From assembly GCA_023667845.1 (NCBI GenBank), contig JAMPIU010000206.1, positions 124,001-188,000 of the forward strand: a stretch of DNA of 64,000 bases, in the 5' to 3' direction. This document shows positions 32,045 through 40,409 of this stretch, one piece after another (the first letter of the stretch is position 1; each line of letters begins with the position of its first letter). A model generated the notes under the pieces. It ran no database searches, was not told the origin of the DNA, and was given only the letters and a program-made list of their open reading frames with translations. This DNA is from Dehalobacter sp. (lineage in GTDB: Bacteria > Bacillota > Desulfitobacteriia > Desulfitobacteriales > Syntrophobotulaceae). Made by a program: the position numbers and the translations under genes.

Positions 32045-33877
32045 TTAATTCTGTTCTCCCCCAAAAATAAGTACACCTTTCGGATAATGATCCTGCACCC
32101 AGACCAAACTATTTTTGTCTGTTATCTCCTGGATATGTTTCTTATAGGCATCATACCAGTCCTGATGATTCGTACTGGCATATTTGATATCCTCACTGCC
32201 GAGGATCTTCCGGCATAGGATCTCCATCAGACTTCCCTTTAAGCCTGTCTGTCCGCCTTTTGCAAATTCGGAGAATAGGTAAGGCAGTGCTTTTTCATCC
32301 ATGGCAATAATTGTTTCAACCTCTGTCGGATGCGCATTCAAATAATCATAGGGATTTGAGGAATCCATTGGTGATGTCATGATCTTCTCCAGACAATTTT
32401 TAACCTGATCCGCATTATTGGCTACTATATTCCCATCTGTATATCCATAACTGGCATAGACGCTGTTCAAGCGGTCAATCATTTCCTTCAGCTTTCCGAT
32501 ATTGTCGGAATAAAGACGTACATCTCCTTGCATGACCTGCTCAATCCGGCTCCTTGACTTTGACCAGCTATACCCTTCCAATTGCCCAGTACTGTCGGCA
32601 AATCGAATGTTAATGATTTGGACGTTATCCACCAAAGCAAAGAGCAAAATGGCATTGCGATCAAACACATTTCCGATGATTCCGTCTTCTGCCGTAATCG
32701 CCGAAGCGTTATTAATCCGATAATTAATGGTTATGCCATATGGCTCAGCGGACGTCTGCAACTCGACTTTATCCCGGACAACCCCTTCTGGCAAAGGCAT
32801 CGCGTCAATCAGCGCGATAACCTTGCTCGCATTGCCTACATACGGTGTTTTGTTGGCCAGTAATTTATCGACCGCGTAGCCTGAGTACGTTTTCTGCCCT
32901 GTAGCCGCCCCATTTATCGGGTTTGCTATGAATCCAATCATCAACGCCGCGATCACGATAATTATAGCCGTGCCAACCCAAAAACGAGGCTTTCTGTAAT
33001 GGATCACATTTTTTATTCTCTCTTTAATATTGTTTTCACCGAAAGCTAAAGGGGTAGCCTGCCAGAAGCTGTTCTTCTGAACTGCCAACGCCAGCAGGGA
33101 ATTGGCATAATCCGCTTTGATCCCTTGCCCCTTGTTTCTGATAACCGTTTCATCGCAGGACATTTCCATGTCCTTAACCATCAGCGTAAAGCAGAGCCAC
33201 ATCAACGGATTAAACCAATGGATGATCAGAACCAAAAATGCCGCCGGTTTGATCAGATAATCACTTCTCTGAATATGTACCGTTTCATGCGCCAGTACAT
33301 AGGGTAATTCCCGGGACGAAATGCCTGCAGGCAAATAAATTCTCGGTCTCCTAAAGCCAAAAACAAACGGTGTGCTGATTTGATCTGTCTCATAAATATG
33401 CGATAAAGAAGCATCCAGCAGCGTAGCCGTTTTTATCTTTCCTGCAATTTTAAAATAGGAAAGAATATTCCAAATCAGCAGAACCATAACTCCGGCCATC
33501 CAGACCATACTGCCAAGCAACATCAGCATAGAAAGCGGACTTACACCCATTGCTGCGACCAGAGGCAGCGTACTGCCAACTGAGCTGTTTACTGTACCGT
33601 TTATTGCATAATTTATGTTCTCAAGGCCTGTCATCACCAGCGTCTCAGGCAAAGCATCAGGCTGCATGGCGGGTTTGACAACGTTTAGGAAACTAAAAAC
33701 CGAGGTAAATGAACCAGGACAGGTCAGTCTGAAAAAAACCGCCAGCCACAACAGATAAGAAAAGACTTTCGGTGCCCTTTTCAGAAGCAGTCGAATCAGG
33801 ATCACACCGAGAGCCACATAGGAAGCTGTCATGCTCATATCGACAACAGTGCTGAAAACTGTCATCAAGCTGTTCAT
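32045..33877 (-). CDS. BlaR1/MecR1-family M56 membrane metallopeptidase sensor
   Basis: 610 residues. Four N-terminal membrane helices surround the M56 peptidase domain with the zinc motif YVLAHETVHIQRSDYL (HExxH, about 195-210) and the third ligand region DMEMSCDETVI. A further helix near 305-325 leads to a C-terminal extracytoplasmic domain (about 330-610) with a DUF4825-like start (YSGYAVDKLLANKTPYVGN), not a penicillin-binding sensor domain. So it probably senses something other than a beta-lactam. It overlaps the blaI-like gene by 4 bases; that repressor is the expected partner. Confidence 0.85.
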   Translation of the reverse strand: MNSLMTVFSTVVDMSMTASYVALGVILIRLLLKRAPKVFSYLLWLAVFFRLTCPGSFTSVFSFLNVVKPAMQPDALPETLVMTGLENINYAINGTVNSSVGSTLPLVAAMGVSPLSMLMLLGSMVWMAGVMVLLIWNILSYFKIAGKIKTATLLDASLSHIYETDQISTPFVFGFRRPRIYLPAGISSRELPYVLAHETVHIQRSDYLIKPAAFLVLIIHWFNPLMWLCFTLMVKDMEMSCDETVIRNKGQGIKADYANSLLALAVQKNSFWQATPLAFGENNIKERIKNVIHYRKPRFWVGTAIIIVIAALMIGFIANPINGAATGQKTYSGYAVDKLLANKTPYVGNASKVIALIDAMPLPEGVVRDKVELQTSAEPYGITINYRINNASAITAEDGIIGNVFDRNAILLFALVDNVQIINIRFADSTGQLEGYSWSKSRSRIEQVMQGDVRLYSDNIGKLKEMIDRLNSVYASYGYTDGNIVANNADQVKNCLEKIMTSPMDSSNPYDYLNAHPTEVETIIAMDEKALPYLFSEFAKGGQTGLKGSLMEILCRKILGSEDIKYASTNHQDWYDAYKKHIQEITDKNSLVWVQDHYPKGVLIFGGEQN

Positions 33878-34233
33878 TGTATCGCCTCCTCAATAATTCG
33901 TTTCAGTTCTTCAGCTTCCTTGGCTGTGAGCGTTTTCCGATCGAGGAATGCTGTTAAAAATTGCGGCAGAGAACCGTCAAAGTTTTTTTCGATCAAAGAT
34001 TGGCTTTCATATTTCTGCACTTCTTCCTTTTTAACAAGTGAAGTGACGACTGCATCAGCATTGTCTAAAATGCCCCGTTCACATAGTTTTCGCAAAACCG
34101 TGTAAGTGGTTGACTTCTTCCAGCCCAGTCTTTCCAAAGAAAGCCGTGCAAGCTCAGTCGAATTCACCGGTTCTTTTTCCCAGACGATACTGACAAATCT
34201 ATACTCCGCATCAAATAATTTATAGTTTTCCAT
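33874..34233 (-). CDS. BlaI/MecI-family transcriptional repressor
   Basis: 119 residues from the ATG at 34233, preceded by TTGGGGG; the open frame extends upstream but without a ribosome site. The winged-helix domain reads YRFVSIVWEKEPVNSTELARLSLERLGWKKSTTYTVLRKLCERG, the BlaI signature, followed by the dimerisation tail ending AEELKRIIEEAI. It would repress its own operon until cleaved or released through the M56 partner downstream. Confidence 0.9.
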   Translation of the reverse strand: MENYKLFDAEYRFVSIVWEKEPVNSTELARLSLERLGWKKSTTYTVLRKLCERGILDNADAVVTSLVKKEEVQKYESQSLIEKNFDGSLPQFLTAFLDRKTLTAKEAEELKRIIEEAIQ

Positions 34234-34270
34234 GATACCCCCAAGGTTTATCTTAATAGACCTACTTATA

Positions 34271-34299
34271 AGTCTATCCCAATAGACCTCACTTGTCAA
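34271..34299 (-). promoter_or_regulatory. Promoter/operator of the BlaI-BlaR1-type operon
   Basis: Minus strand: TTGACA at 34294-34299 and TAGACT at 34271-34276, with a 17-base spacer. A dyad GTCTAT-CCCA-ATAGAC (34272-34287) overlaps the -10 region, and a further AATAGACCT half-site lies at 34254-34262. It fits repressor binding, though not the TACA/TGTA BlaI consensus. Confidence 0.6.
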
Positions 34300-34337
34300 C
34301 ATAAATCCGCGGTGAAATTTTTTTCGAGGGCAACAGA

Positions 34338-35816
34338 TCAAAGCCTGATATATTTTGTTGCCACTGATTGCACAAACGCACTGTCATGCTCCACAAACAG
34401 CAGGGTTGGCCGGCATCTTACAATGAGGTCCTCAATCTGCATCCGGGACAGAACGTCAATATAGTTCAGCGGCTCATCCCAGATATACAGATGGGCCTGC
34501 TCGCAGAGACTTTTGGCCAGGAGCACCTTTTTCTTCTGCCCTGCGCTGAACATACGCATATCTTTTTCGAACTGAACGCCTGAGAAATCGAGCTTGTGCA
34601 GAATGGTCAGAAAACGGCTTTCCTCAATCTGGTACTGCTCCGCAAAACTGCGCAGACTGCCCTGCAAGTAAGCGGTATCCTGCGAAATATAGGAGATTCT
34701 TAGATTACTTCCAATATTGACCTTGCCGCTGGAGGCAAGATCTTCTCCAATCAGCAGCTTTAAAACACTGGATTTGCCGCTGCCATTCCTGCCACTTAAG
34801 GCCACCCGCTCTCCTCTCTCTACAGTAAAATGAACATTCTCGCAGACCTTCCTGTCCGCATAATAGATTGCCAGGTCACGTAATTCCACAAGTGTATTTT
34901 TCGGGTGTGAAAGAGGTCTCATACTCAGGCTGTCGGCCAGCTCGATATTTTTTAAAAGTTTTTCTTTCGTCTGGATGTTCTTTTGCTGCCGAGCTTCGAT
35001 CACTTTGGACCGTTTCATCATTTTTGCCGCCTGGTGGCCGATATAGCCTTTATCCGGCTTGATGCCGGAGTTCAGCGTTCCCTTCTTGGTCTTCTCAATT
35101 TTATCCGACCAGCCGGCCGTCCGCCTGGCTGCTGCCGATAATTGTTTGATCTCTTTCTGCAGCCTGTCATTCTCTGCTGTTTCAAACGAATCCGTTCTCT
35201 CTTTATTGACCCACCACGTTGAAAAATTGCCTTTTTGAAGTTCAATATTGGTTTTATTGATGGTCAGGATATGGTCGATACAACGGTCCAGAAAAAACCT
35301 GTCATGCGAAACCAGGATAAAGCCGGTTTTCCTGTTCAGATATTTCCCGACAACGCGCCTGCCCTCTATGTCCAGATGATTGGTCGGTTCATCGATCAAA
35401 AGAAAGTTGTGGGGTTTAATAAACAGTGCCGCAAGCAAAACCTTGGTCTGCTCCCCTTGGCTTAAGGCTGCAAAAGGCAGCTCCAGGACATCCTCTGCAA
35501 CTTCGAGCAATGACAATTCTTTCTGAAGTTCCCAATGTTCAAAAGCAGGGCAGATACTTGCCACTACCTCAATGACATTTTGACTGGGATCGGTAACCTG
35601 AAAAGGAAAATAATCAAAAGACACGGGGGATTCAATTGTTCCAAGGTACTCGTATTTCCCGCACAGCAGCTGCAAAAAGGTCGTTTTACCGCGCCCGTTC
35701 CGGCCAGTGAACCCAAGTTTCCAGTCCGTATCGATCTGAAAAGATACATTTTCAAAAATATTGTCATAACTGCCGTCATAGCAAAACGTTAAATGGTCGA
35801 TGTTAATCAACGCCAT
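34338..35816 (-). CDS. ABC-F family ATPase, probable ribosome-protection antibiotic-resistance factor
   Basis: 492 residues from the ATG at 35816 (GAGGTGATCGCG upstream). Two ABC cassettes: first Walker A GRNGRGKTTFLQL and signature LSQGEQTKVLLAALF; second Walker A GRNGSGKSSVLKL and signature FSAGQKKKVLLAKSL; no membrane segments. The linker between cassettes is long and basic (about 210-300), as in the antibiotic-resistance ABC-F group. MALINIDHLTFCYDGSYDNIFENVSF and TDWKLGFTGRNGRG resemble Lsa/CplR-type proteins that displace lincosamides, pleuromutilins and streptogramin A from the ribosome. An attenuator and leader ORF upstream support drug-induced expression. Confidence 0.85.
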   Translation of the reverse strand: MALINIDHLTFCYDGSYDNIFENVSFQIDTDWKLGFTGRNGRGKTTFLQLLCGKYEYLGTIESPVSFDYFPFQVTDPSQNVIEVVASICPAFEHWELQKELSLLEVAEDVLELPFAALSQGEQTKVLLAALFIKPHNFLLIDEPTNHLDIEGRRVVGKYLNRKTGFILVSHDRFFLDRCIDHILTINKTNIELQKGNFSTWWVNKERTDSFETAENDRLQKEIKQLSAAARRTAGWSDKIEKTKKGTLNSGIKPDKGYIGHQAAKMMKRSKVIEARQQKNIQTKEKLLKNIELADSLSMRPLSHPKNTLVELRDLAIYYADRKVCENVHFTVERGERVALSGRNGSGKSSVLKLLIGEDLASSGKVNIGSNLRISYISQDTAYLQGSLRSFAEQYQIEESRFLTILHKLDFSGVQFEKDMRMFSAGQKKKVLLAKSLCEQAHLYIWDEPLNYIDVLSRMQIEDLIVRCRPTLLFVEHDSAFVQSVATKYIRL

Positions 35817-35835
35817 CGCGATCACCTCACAGTGT

Positions 35836-35873
35836 AAAAATAATAAGGCTGCAAGAAAGTTTATTCTTGCAGC
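35836..35873 (-). terminator. Attenuator terminator in the ABC-F leader
   Basis: Minus-strand RNA: GCTGCAAGAA pairs with TTCTTGCAGC across a 6-base loop, followed by CTTATTATTTTT; it ends 20 bases before the ABC-F start. Its 3' half, AACTTTCTTGC (35851-35861), can instead pair with AGCAAGAAAGTT at 35981-35992 upstream, which would break the terminator. Confidence 0.82.
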
Positions 35874-35989
35874 TTCAAAATATCCTTGAACACAGTTGAT
35901 GTGCAGAAAAAATGTTAACATAATGCACATTCCAAAACGCTGTCGGTCCAATGTGATCTTTGATTACTTTAAAAGATTGTAACTTTCTT

Positions 35990-36095
35990 GCTCCGTGGGC
36001 TTACTGCTCCTTGCCATCCTTGGCACCGCGGCATTAGCCCGTGGGCGTCACAAGGCCAGCAGCACTTGCTGCTTACTCCGTAACGCTCTTTTCAC
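35990..36095. repeat. Intergenic repeat copy C within the ABC-F leader
   Basis: GC-rich block containing TTGCCATCCTTGGCACC, with CGTGGGC..ACTGCT on one side and GGCCAGCAGCACTTGCTGC on the other, colinear with copy B near 18050. It fills the space between attenuator segments at 35981-35992 and 36105-36116. Confidence 0.55.
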
Positions 36096-36102
36096 TTCAC
36101 AT

Positions 36103-36123
36103 TTAGCAAGAAAGTTTGCGCAT
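36103..36123 (-). CDS. Six-codon leader peptide (MRKLSC) of the ABC-F gene
   Basis: ATG CGC AAA CTT TCT TGC TAA on the minus strand, 8 bases after GGAG. The ORF contains AACTTTCTTGCT (36105-36116), exactly complementary to the antiterminator segment at 35981-35992. A ribosome held on this mini-ORF by an antibiotic would free that segment to disrupt the terminator. This matches the general plan of inducible ABC-F and erm leaders. The ORF and complementarities are seen; use as a sensor is inferred. Confidence 0.65.
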   Translation of the reverse strand: MRKLSC

Positions 36124-36198
36124 CTTCCCATCTCCGATCAAGTTTATCTATTAACAAAAATTCCAAATCAACCTATTAATACATTACTTAACCTTAGT

Positions 36199-36207
36199 AT
36201 TATATCA
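36199..36207 (-). promoter_or_regulatory. Extended -10 promoter for the ABC-F leader
   Basis: TGATATAAT on the minus strand: TATAAT preceded by TG and one base, a perfect extended -10 element. No good -35 is visible. It lies 76 bases before the mini-ORF and just beyond the sufB stop. Confidence 0.5.
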
Positions 36208-36227
36208 GATAACCCTATCATTCGATA

Positions 36228-37145
36228 CTAGGCTAGAAAACCCTGCAGAATCATATCTTCAGCTTCTTTTTCCGTGAGGCCAAGCGTCATCAGCTTGATC
36301 AGCTGATCGTTTGCAATCCTGCCGATCGCCGCCTCATGGATCAGCTGAGCATCCGAATGGAAGGCCGAAATTTCCGGAATAGAAGAAACTTTCGCTTGAT
36401 CCATAATAATGGAATCACATTGAATATGTCCGCGGCATTGGGCATAGCCGCGCATATTCAAATGAAAAACTTGAGTGGAATTATCCTGCGCCACGGAACG
36501 GGAAATGATTTGGGCGGCAGCATCTTCTCCTATCAGCTCAACTGTAATATCGGATTCGGCATTCTGGTTGGTGGTAGTCAGCAGTCTTTCCATGACAATC
36601 AGACGCGCGTTCTTGTGCAGGCGCACTTCCGTATCCCTTTTGGTTTGGTCGACACCTCTAATCTGAACCATTTCCAGCTCAGCCACGCCGCCCTCTTCGA
36701 CTTCAATAATCGTCTTCGGATTCAAAATCCTTTCCCCGCTGCCATCGCCTTCGCCGTAGTGTTTTTCCACATACTTCATCTTGGCGCCCTTACGGACAAA
36801 AAATTCGTGAACGCCATCATGCTGGGCTTTCTTGCTTCCCGGGTTATGAATCCCGCAGCCGGCCACAATCAGAACGTCCGAGTCGGCGCCGATTTCAAAT
36901 GTATTGTAAACGAGGTCATCCATCCCTTCAGACAGAATAACCGGAATATGCACGCTTTCTCCTTTGGTTCCGGGTTTCACAATGATATCAATGCCAGGCT
37001 TGTCCTGCTTGGTGATAATATCAATATTTGCAGTCGTATTTCGTCCTGCTTTCTCGCCATTTTTACGGATATTATAGGCTCCATGCGGGATTTCATGCAA
37101 ATCAGCCACTTCAGCCAGAATTTTTTTATCGATCGCATTCAACAT
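36228..37145 (-). CDS. sufB: SufB/SufD-family iron-sulfur cluster scaffold (SMS-type short form)
   Basis: 305 residues, much shorter than classical SufB (about 470) and lacking its N-terminal domain. The beta-helix core and C-terminal motifs are present: VAGCGIHNPGSKKAQHDGVHEFFV, MRGYAQCRGHIQCDSIIMD, SSIPEISAFHSDAQLIHEAAIGRI and LTEKEAEDMILQGFL. It assembles Fe-S clusters with SufC. Only sufC is adjacent; no sufS, sufU or sufD. This two-gene arrangement matches the minimal SMS system described in archaea and anaerobic bacteria. It overlaps sufC by 7 bases. Confidence 0.88.
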   Translation of the reverse strand: MLNAIDKKILAEVADLHEIPHGAYNIRKNGEKAGRNTTANIDIITKQDKPGIDIIVKPGTKGESVHIPVILSEGMDDLVYNTFEIGADSDVLIVAGCGIHNPGSKKAQHDGVHEFFVRKGAKMKYVEKHYGEGDGSGERILNPKTIIEVEEGGVAELEMVQIRGVDQTKRDTEVRLHKNARLIVMERLLTTTNQNAESDITVELIGEDAAAQIISRSVAQDNSTQVFHLNMRGYAQCRGHIQCDSIIMDQAKVSSIPEISAFHSDAQLIHEAAIGRIANDQLIKLMTLGLTEKEAEDMILQGFLA

Positions 37146-37888
37146 TGGGCTTTTCCTCCTACAATGGTACAGTTATTTCTGCATTCGCAGTTGGAATCCA
37201 GCAGCTCGATTTCACCCAGAATTTTAGCCTTGGTGGTCACTTCGCTGATTTTTCCGTCGGACACTAAAACAACCTGGTCGGCCAGACGGAGAATCCTCTC
37301 CTGGTGAGAGATAATCACAATCGTCGTGTCATACTTTTTATTTAAATTTTGGAACGTCTCAGTCAGCTTCTGGAAGCTCCACAGGTCAATCCCTGCTTCC
37401 GGTTCATCAAAGACAGCCACTTTCAGGTTGCGTGCCAAAATACTGGCAATTTCAACTCTCTTTAATTCCCCGCCCGAAAAGCTCGCATTGATTTCCCTGT
37501 CCAAATAATCCTGCGCGCATAAACCCACATCATAAAGCAAATCACAGGAATTCACCTCTTTATCCGGACCGGCAGCCAGCTTTAAAATATCGCGGACTTT
37601 CATTCCTTTAAAACGGGGCGGTGACTGAAACGCATAGCCGATACCCAGCCGTGCTCTTTCCGTAATTCCCATCTGGGTAATATCCGTTCCGTCCAATAAT
37701 ATTTTCCCTGCCGTAGGCTGGTAAATACCCATAATCACTTTGGCGATTGAGGATTTTCCTCCCCCGTTCGGACCTGTCATGACGTAAATCTTTTTCTTAT
37801 CCAGGGTGAGACTGACGTTCTCAAGGATTTCCACATCTGTTCCCTGGTCATCGTCTAACGTCAGGCCGACATTTATCAATTCCAACAT
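37139..37888 (-). CDS. sufC: SufC-type ABC ATPase of Fe-S assembly
   Basis: 249 residues. Walker A GPNGGGKSSIAK, signature FSGGELKRVEIASIL, Walker B VAVFDEPEAGIDLWSF and switch His IISHQERIL. ERARLGIGYAFQSPPRFKG is typical of SufC. It drives scaffold rearrangement in Fe-S cluster assembly. The last 20 residues form an unusual Cys-rich tail, CECRNNC then a terminal Cys, absent from E. coli SufC; it may bind iron or a cluster (inference). It is the first gene of the two-gene operon. Confidence 0.92.
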   Translation of the reverse strand: MLELINVGLTLDDDQGTDVEILENVSLTLDKKKIYVMTGPNGGGKSSIAKVIMGIYQPTAGKILLDGTDITQMGITERARLGIGYAFQSPPRFKGMKVRDILKLAAGPDKEVNSCDLLYDVGLCAQDYLDREINASFSGGELKRVEIASILARNLKVAVFDEPEAGIDLWSFQKLTETFQNLNKKYDTTIVIISHQERILRLADQVVLVSDGKISEVTTKAKILGEIELLDSNCECRNNCTIVGGKAQC

Positions 37889-38080
37889 CTCAATACCACC
37901 TTTTAAGCATTTTCCGATTTAAAAATTTTTGCAACATCTTCCATCATTATCTCTTGATAGATATTTCTTCGGATATTATAGCATCCCAAATTAAATAAAG
38001 GAAATCCCAGTATCCTTTAAGTGCTTAATGACTTATTAACGTCAAAAATCAAATAAAATCATGAAGGGCAAATGCTTTCT

Positions 38081-38611
38081 TTAACGGTTATAAAGCACAA
38101 GCGTAAAAAAACCGACTTTTCCCATTCCTGCGTTATACGTCATCTTCTGGTCCATGGACATCCGGACGACATCGATTCCGCTGCCTTCCATCGAATATTG
38201 CTTTTTGTCCGGGAAGCGGCAGGGCTCTTCCTCAAGGGCCGAGCATTTCTCACACAATGTGCAAGGACCTGCGCCCATGATCAGAACATCATCCGCAGTG
38301 AATTCTTTCCGCAGCGCTTTGTTCAGATTATCCAGAATCTCAATCGACTCCTTCATTTCTTTTGTGGAACGGATTGAGATAATTTTGCAGAGAATGAAAG
38401 CCTGACCGTATTTCTGGACCCTGGCTTTTCTTTCCTCCTCCGTCCCTGCTCCGGGCGGACAGGCATGGTTCTTTCCAAAATTTCCGCAGGTATTTCTGGC
38501 GCACTGATCGAATACATCCTGTGAAAAAACAATGTTATCAACTTTGATTTCTCTGTATTCGTCAAATCCCAATTTTGTGAAGATTTCGATTAACCGCTCT
38601 CTTAGATCCAT
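38081..38611 (-). CDS. DUF2284 cysteine-rich metal-binding protein
   Basis: 176 residues. Cysteines are clustered as CARNTCGNFGKNHACPPG (about 34-51) and GPCTLCEKCSALEEEPCRFP (about 116-135), the DUF2284 pattern, which suggests an iron-sulfur or zinc site. The C-terminus (MEGSGIDVVRMS) also fits the family. Function is unknown; such proteins are common in strict anaerobes. No partner gene adjoins. Confidence 0.82.
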   Translation of the reverse strand: MDLRERLIEIFTKLGFDEYREIKVDNIVFSQDVFDQCARNTCGNFGKNHACPPGAGTEEERKARVQKYGQAFILCKIISIRSTKEMKESIEILDNLNKALRKEFTADDVLIMGAGPCTLCEKCSALEEEPCRFPDKKQYSMEGSGIDVVRMSMDQKMTYNAGMGKVGFFTLVLYNR

Positions 38612-38739
38612 TTTCTTTGGCCCCTTTTTTCTTCATTTCTAGCACGCAGGAAGCTTGGAACCCTACATATGGAATACTATACAAACTGATCAATTAATTC
38701 AAGGGTAAAAGGTCAAACCGTGGATATTAAAACGGATAA

Positions 38740-38880
38740 CCCGGCAAACTGAATACTCGCTATGTCCAGGTTTTGATGTACGGCATAACCCTCAATCAAT
38801 TACAGGAGTATCCTGCTTCCGAAACTCCTAATGCTTTTAAGATGCTTAAACAAAAAACCAAGAAGAAAGTGATTTTTTGA
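38740..38880 (+). pseudogene. Short ORF remnant, possibly the end of a transposase
   Basis: An open stretch of 46 codons without a start codon, ending KMLKQKTKKKVIF. Its composition and basic C-terminus look like the tail of a larger lost protein, perhaps a transposase, but no motif proves this. The rest of 38612-38906 shows no gene. Confidence 0.3.
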
Positions 38881-38906
38881 GGCAAAAGAAAAAACTAAAG
38901 AGCTAT

Positions 38907-39098
38907 TTATAAAGCCTTTAGTTTTGTAATATCCTCAGTATTTTTCGCCGTTGCTGAAATTATTGTATCAAGTTTCCGGTGGATTTCTTTGTGTTCTGCT
39001 TGGTTTTTCTTTTCCATTGCTTCCAGTTTATCATCAATAGAATTGATTCTGTTATCAATGGATGATAATTTTTCTAGGATAATATCAAGTTTATCCAT
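38907..39098 (-). CDS. Small coiled-coil protein, function unknown
   Basis: 63 residues, start preceded by AAAGGAGATG with 7-base spacing. The whole chain shows heptad spacing (LDIILEKLSSIDNRINSIDDKLEAM) followed by a charged EHKEIHRKLD segment, so a parallel coiled coil is likely. Such proteins are often found as small accessory or phage-derived proteins; no function is assigned. Confidence 0.65.
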   Translation of the reverse strand: MDKLDIILEKLSSIDNRINSIDDKLEAMEKKNQAEHKEIHRKLDTIISATAKNTEDITKLKAL

Positions 39099-39241
39099 TT
39101 GAAAACATCTCCTTTGTTATAAGTATAAATAGATCGAAGTCTTAAGTAAATAAAAATAATGTTGCGTCAGTTCCATCAAGAAAACTTACAAAAAAGAACA
39201 ATAAAACGGCACTTTTGAATAACTGATCTTTTATATATGAA

Positions 39242-39264
39242 AAGAGAGCTAATTCAGCTCTCTT
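39242..39264 (-). terminator. Terminator downstream of tRNA-Val
   Basis: AAGAGAGCT pairs with AGCTCTCTT around a 5-base loop; on the minus strand it continues with TTCATAT. It lies about 80 bases after the tRNA 3' end. Confidence 0.55.
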
Positions 39265-39345
39265 GGTATGTTCTAATTTTTAATTTTAACTAGGATTAGA
39301 CTAGGTCTTTGACTAGGAACTTAGGGTAACTAAAAGATATTAAAA

Positions 39346-39422
39346 TGGTGGGTTTGATAGGATTCGAACCTACGACCCCCGCGATGTGAACACGGTGCTC
39401 TAACCGGCTGAGCTACAAACCC
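39346..39422 (-). tRNA. tRNA-Val (anticodon CAC), CCA encoded
   Basis: Folded by eye: acceptor GGGTTTG/CAAACCC, D stem GCTC/GAGC, anticodon stem CCGTG/CGCGG (one GU) with loop TTCACAT giving anticodon CAC, T stem GTAGG/CCTAT with TTCGAAT loop, discriminator A and encoded CCA. CAC reads GUG (Val). Confidence 0.9.
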
Positions 39423-39591
39423 ACAATGGCATGCACATGGTTTATTATAGCGCTATTATCTGGGAAATGCTACCCTAAAAGCTCTAAAAAGCAACAATCA
39501 TTCCTTTTTTACTGGCCTAGGTCGCAATGGTCGCTCCCATCTTTCCCCGACCCATTCGATCAGCCTGCTCAGAGACTTGTTTCGATCTATA

Positions 39592-40221
39592 TCAGAGCAA
39601 AGGACTGATTAGAAACTGGTAGATATGCTCAATCGGCCACCCTATTACGATATTGATCACATTTGTAATAATCAGAATCAGTAAGATAAACGTACTCATC
39701 TGATAAATCTGGCTGTACAGACTGCTGTCTTTCAAACCGAGCAAACCAAAGACAACATGGGAACCGTCGAGCGGCGGGATTGGCAGAAGGTTAAAAACAA
39801 ACAAGACGACATTCATCCAGACCGCATTAACAAAGATCGTTTGCAGAATATTCAGCGTATTGTTATCGAGGATACTTTCTGGAATATAACCGATGGCCCA
39901 TATCAGGACCACGAAACATACCGCAAGCAACAAGTTCATCACCGGTCCGGCCAGGGATACCAGGATGTCATCTCTTTTTCTGTTTTTAAAATTACGGGGG
40001 TCAACCTGAACAGGCTTGGCCCAGCCAAAATGAGCGATAACCAACATCAGAAATCCAATAATATCGAGATGAACCAACGGGTTAAGCGACGTCCTGCCCT
40101 GCAGTCTGGGCGTATCATCACCAAACCAAACTGCAGTCTGGGCGTGGGCAAATTCATGAAAGGTAAGACCAATAATGATTCCGGGCAACATATATAGGGT
40201 TTGAACAATATCAAAATTCAT
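39592..40221 (-). CDS. Site-2-protease-like M50 membrane metalloprotease
   Basis: 209 residues with about six hydrophobic segments. The zinc-binding HEFAHA motif is near residue 21 in a membrane helix, and the second conserved motif NLLPIPPLDGSHVV is near 145. GWAKPVQVDPRNFKNRKRDDILVSLAGPVMNLLLA is typical of the short soluble-loop M50 family (YwhC-type). Predicted to cut substrates within the membrane; the substrate is unknown. Single gene. Confidence 0.88.
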   Translation of the reverse strand: MNFDIVQTLYMLPGIIIGLTFHEFAHAQTAVWFGDDTPRLQGRTSLNPLVHLDIIGFLMLVIAHFGWAKPVQVDPRNFKNRKRDDILVSLAGPVMNLLLAVCFVVLIWAIGYIPESILDNNTLNILQTIFVNAVWMNVVLFVFNLLPIPPLDGSHVVFGLLGLKDSSLYSQIYQMSTFILLILIITNVINIVIGWPIEHIYQFLISPLL

Positions 40222-40409
40222 GCTTTACTTCCTTTCGGGTAATACTTTGTTCTCTTAACTTTTGAGAGGTCGCCACATCAAGGGGATAAAATCCTATAAT
40301 CCTAATAATACATAATTCCGGCCCATTTGACAAAGGAATACTTCAGATACAATATAAGATACAGGATAAAGCTTAAGAATATGTGAATAAAGAAAAGGAA
40401 GTGATCCTT

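Noticed and set aside
35995-36231. Plus-strand ORF of 78 codons
   Set aside because: Covers the ABC-F leader and the intergenic repeat; no ribosome site.
36336-37307. Plus-strand ORF of 323 codons
   Set aside because: Antisense shadow of sufB and sufC, without a domain.
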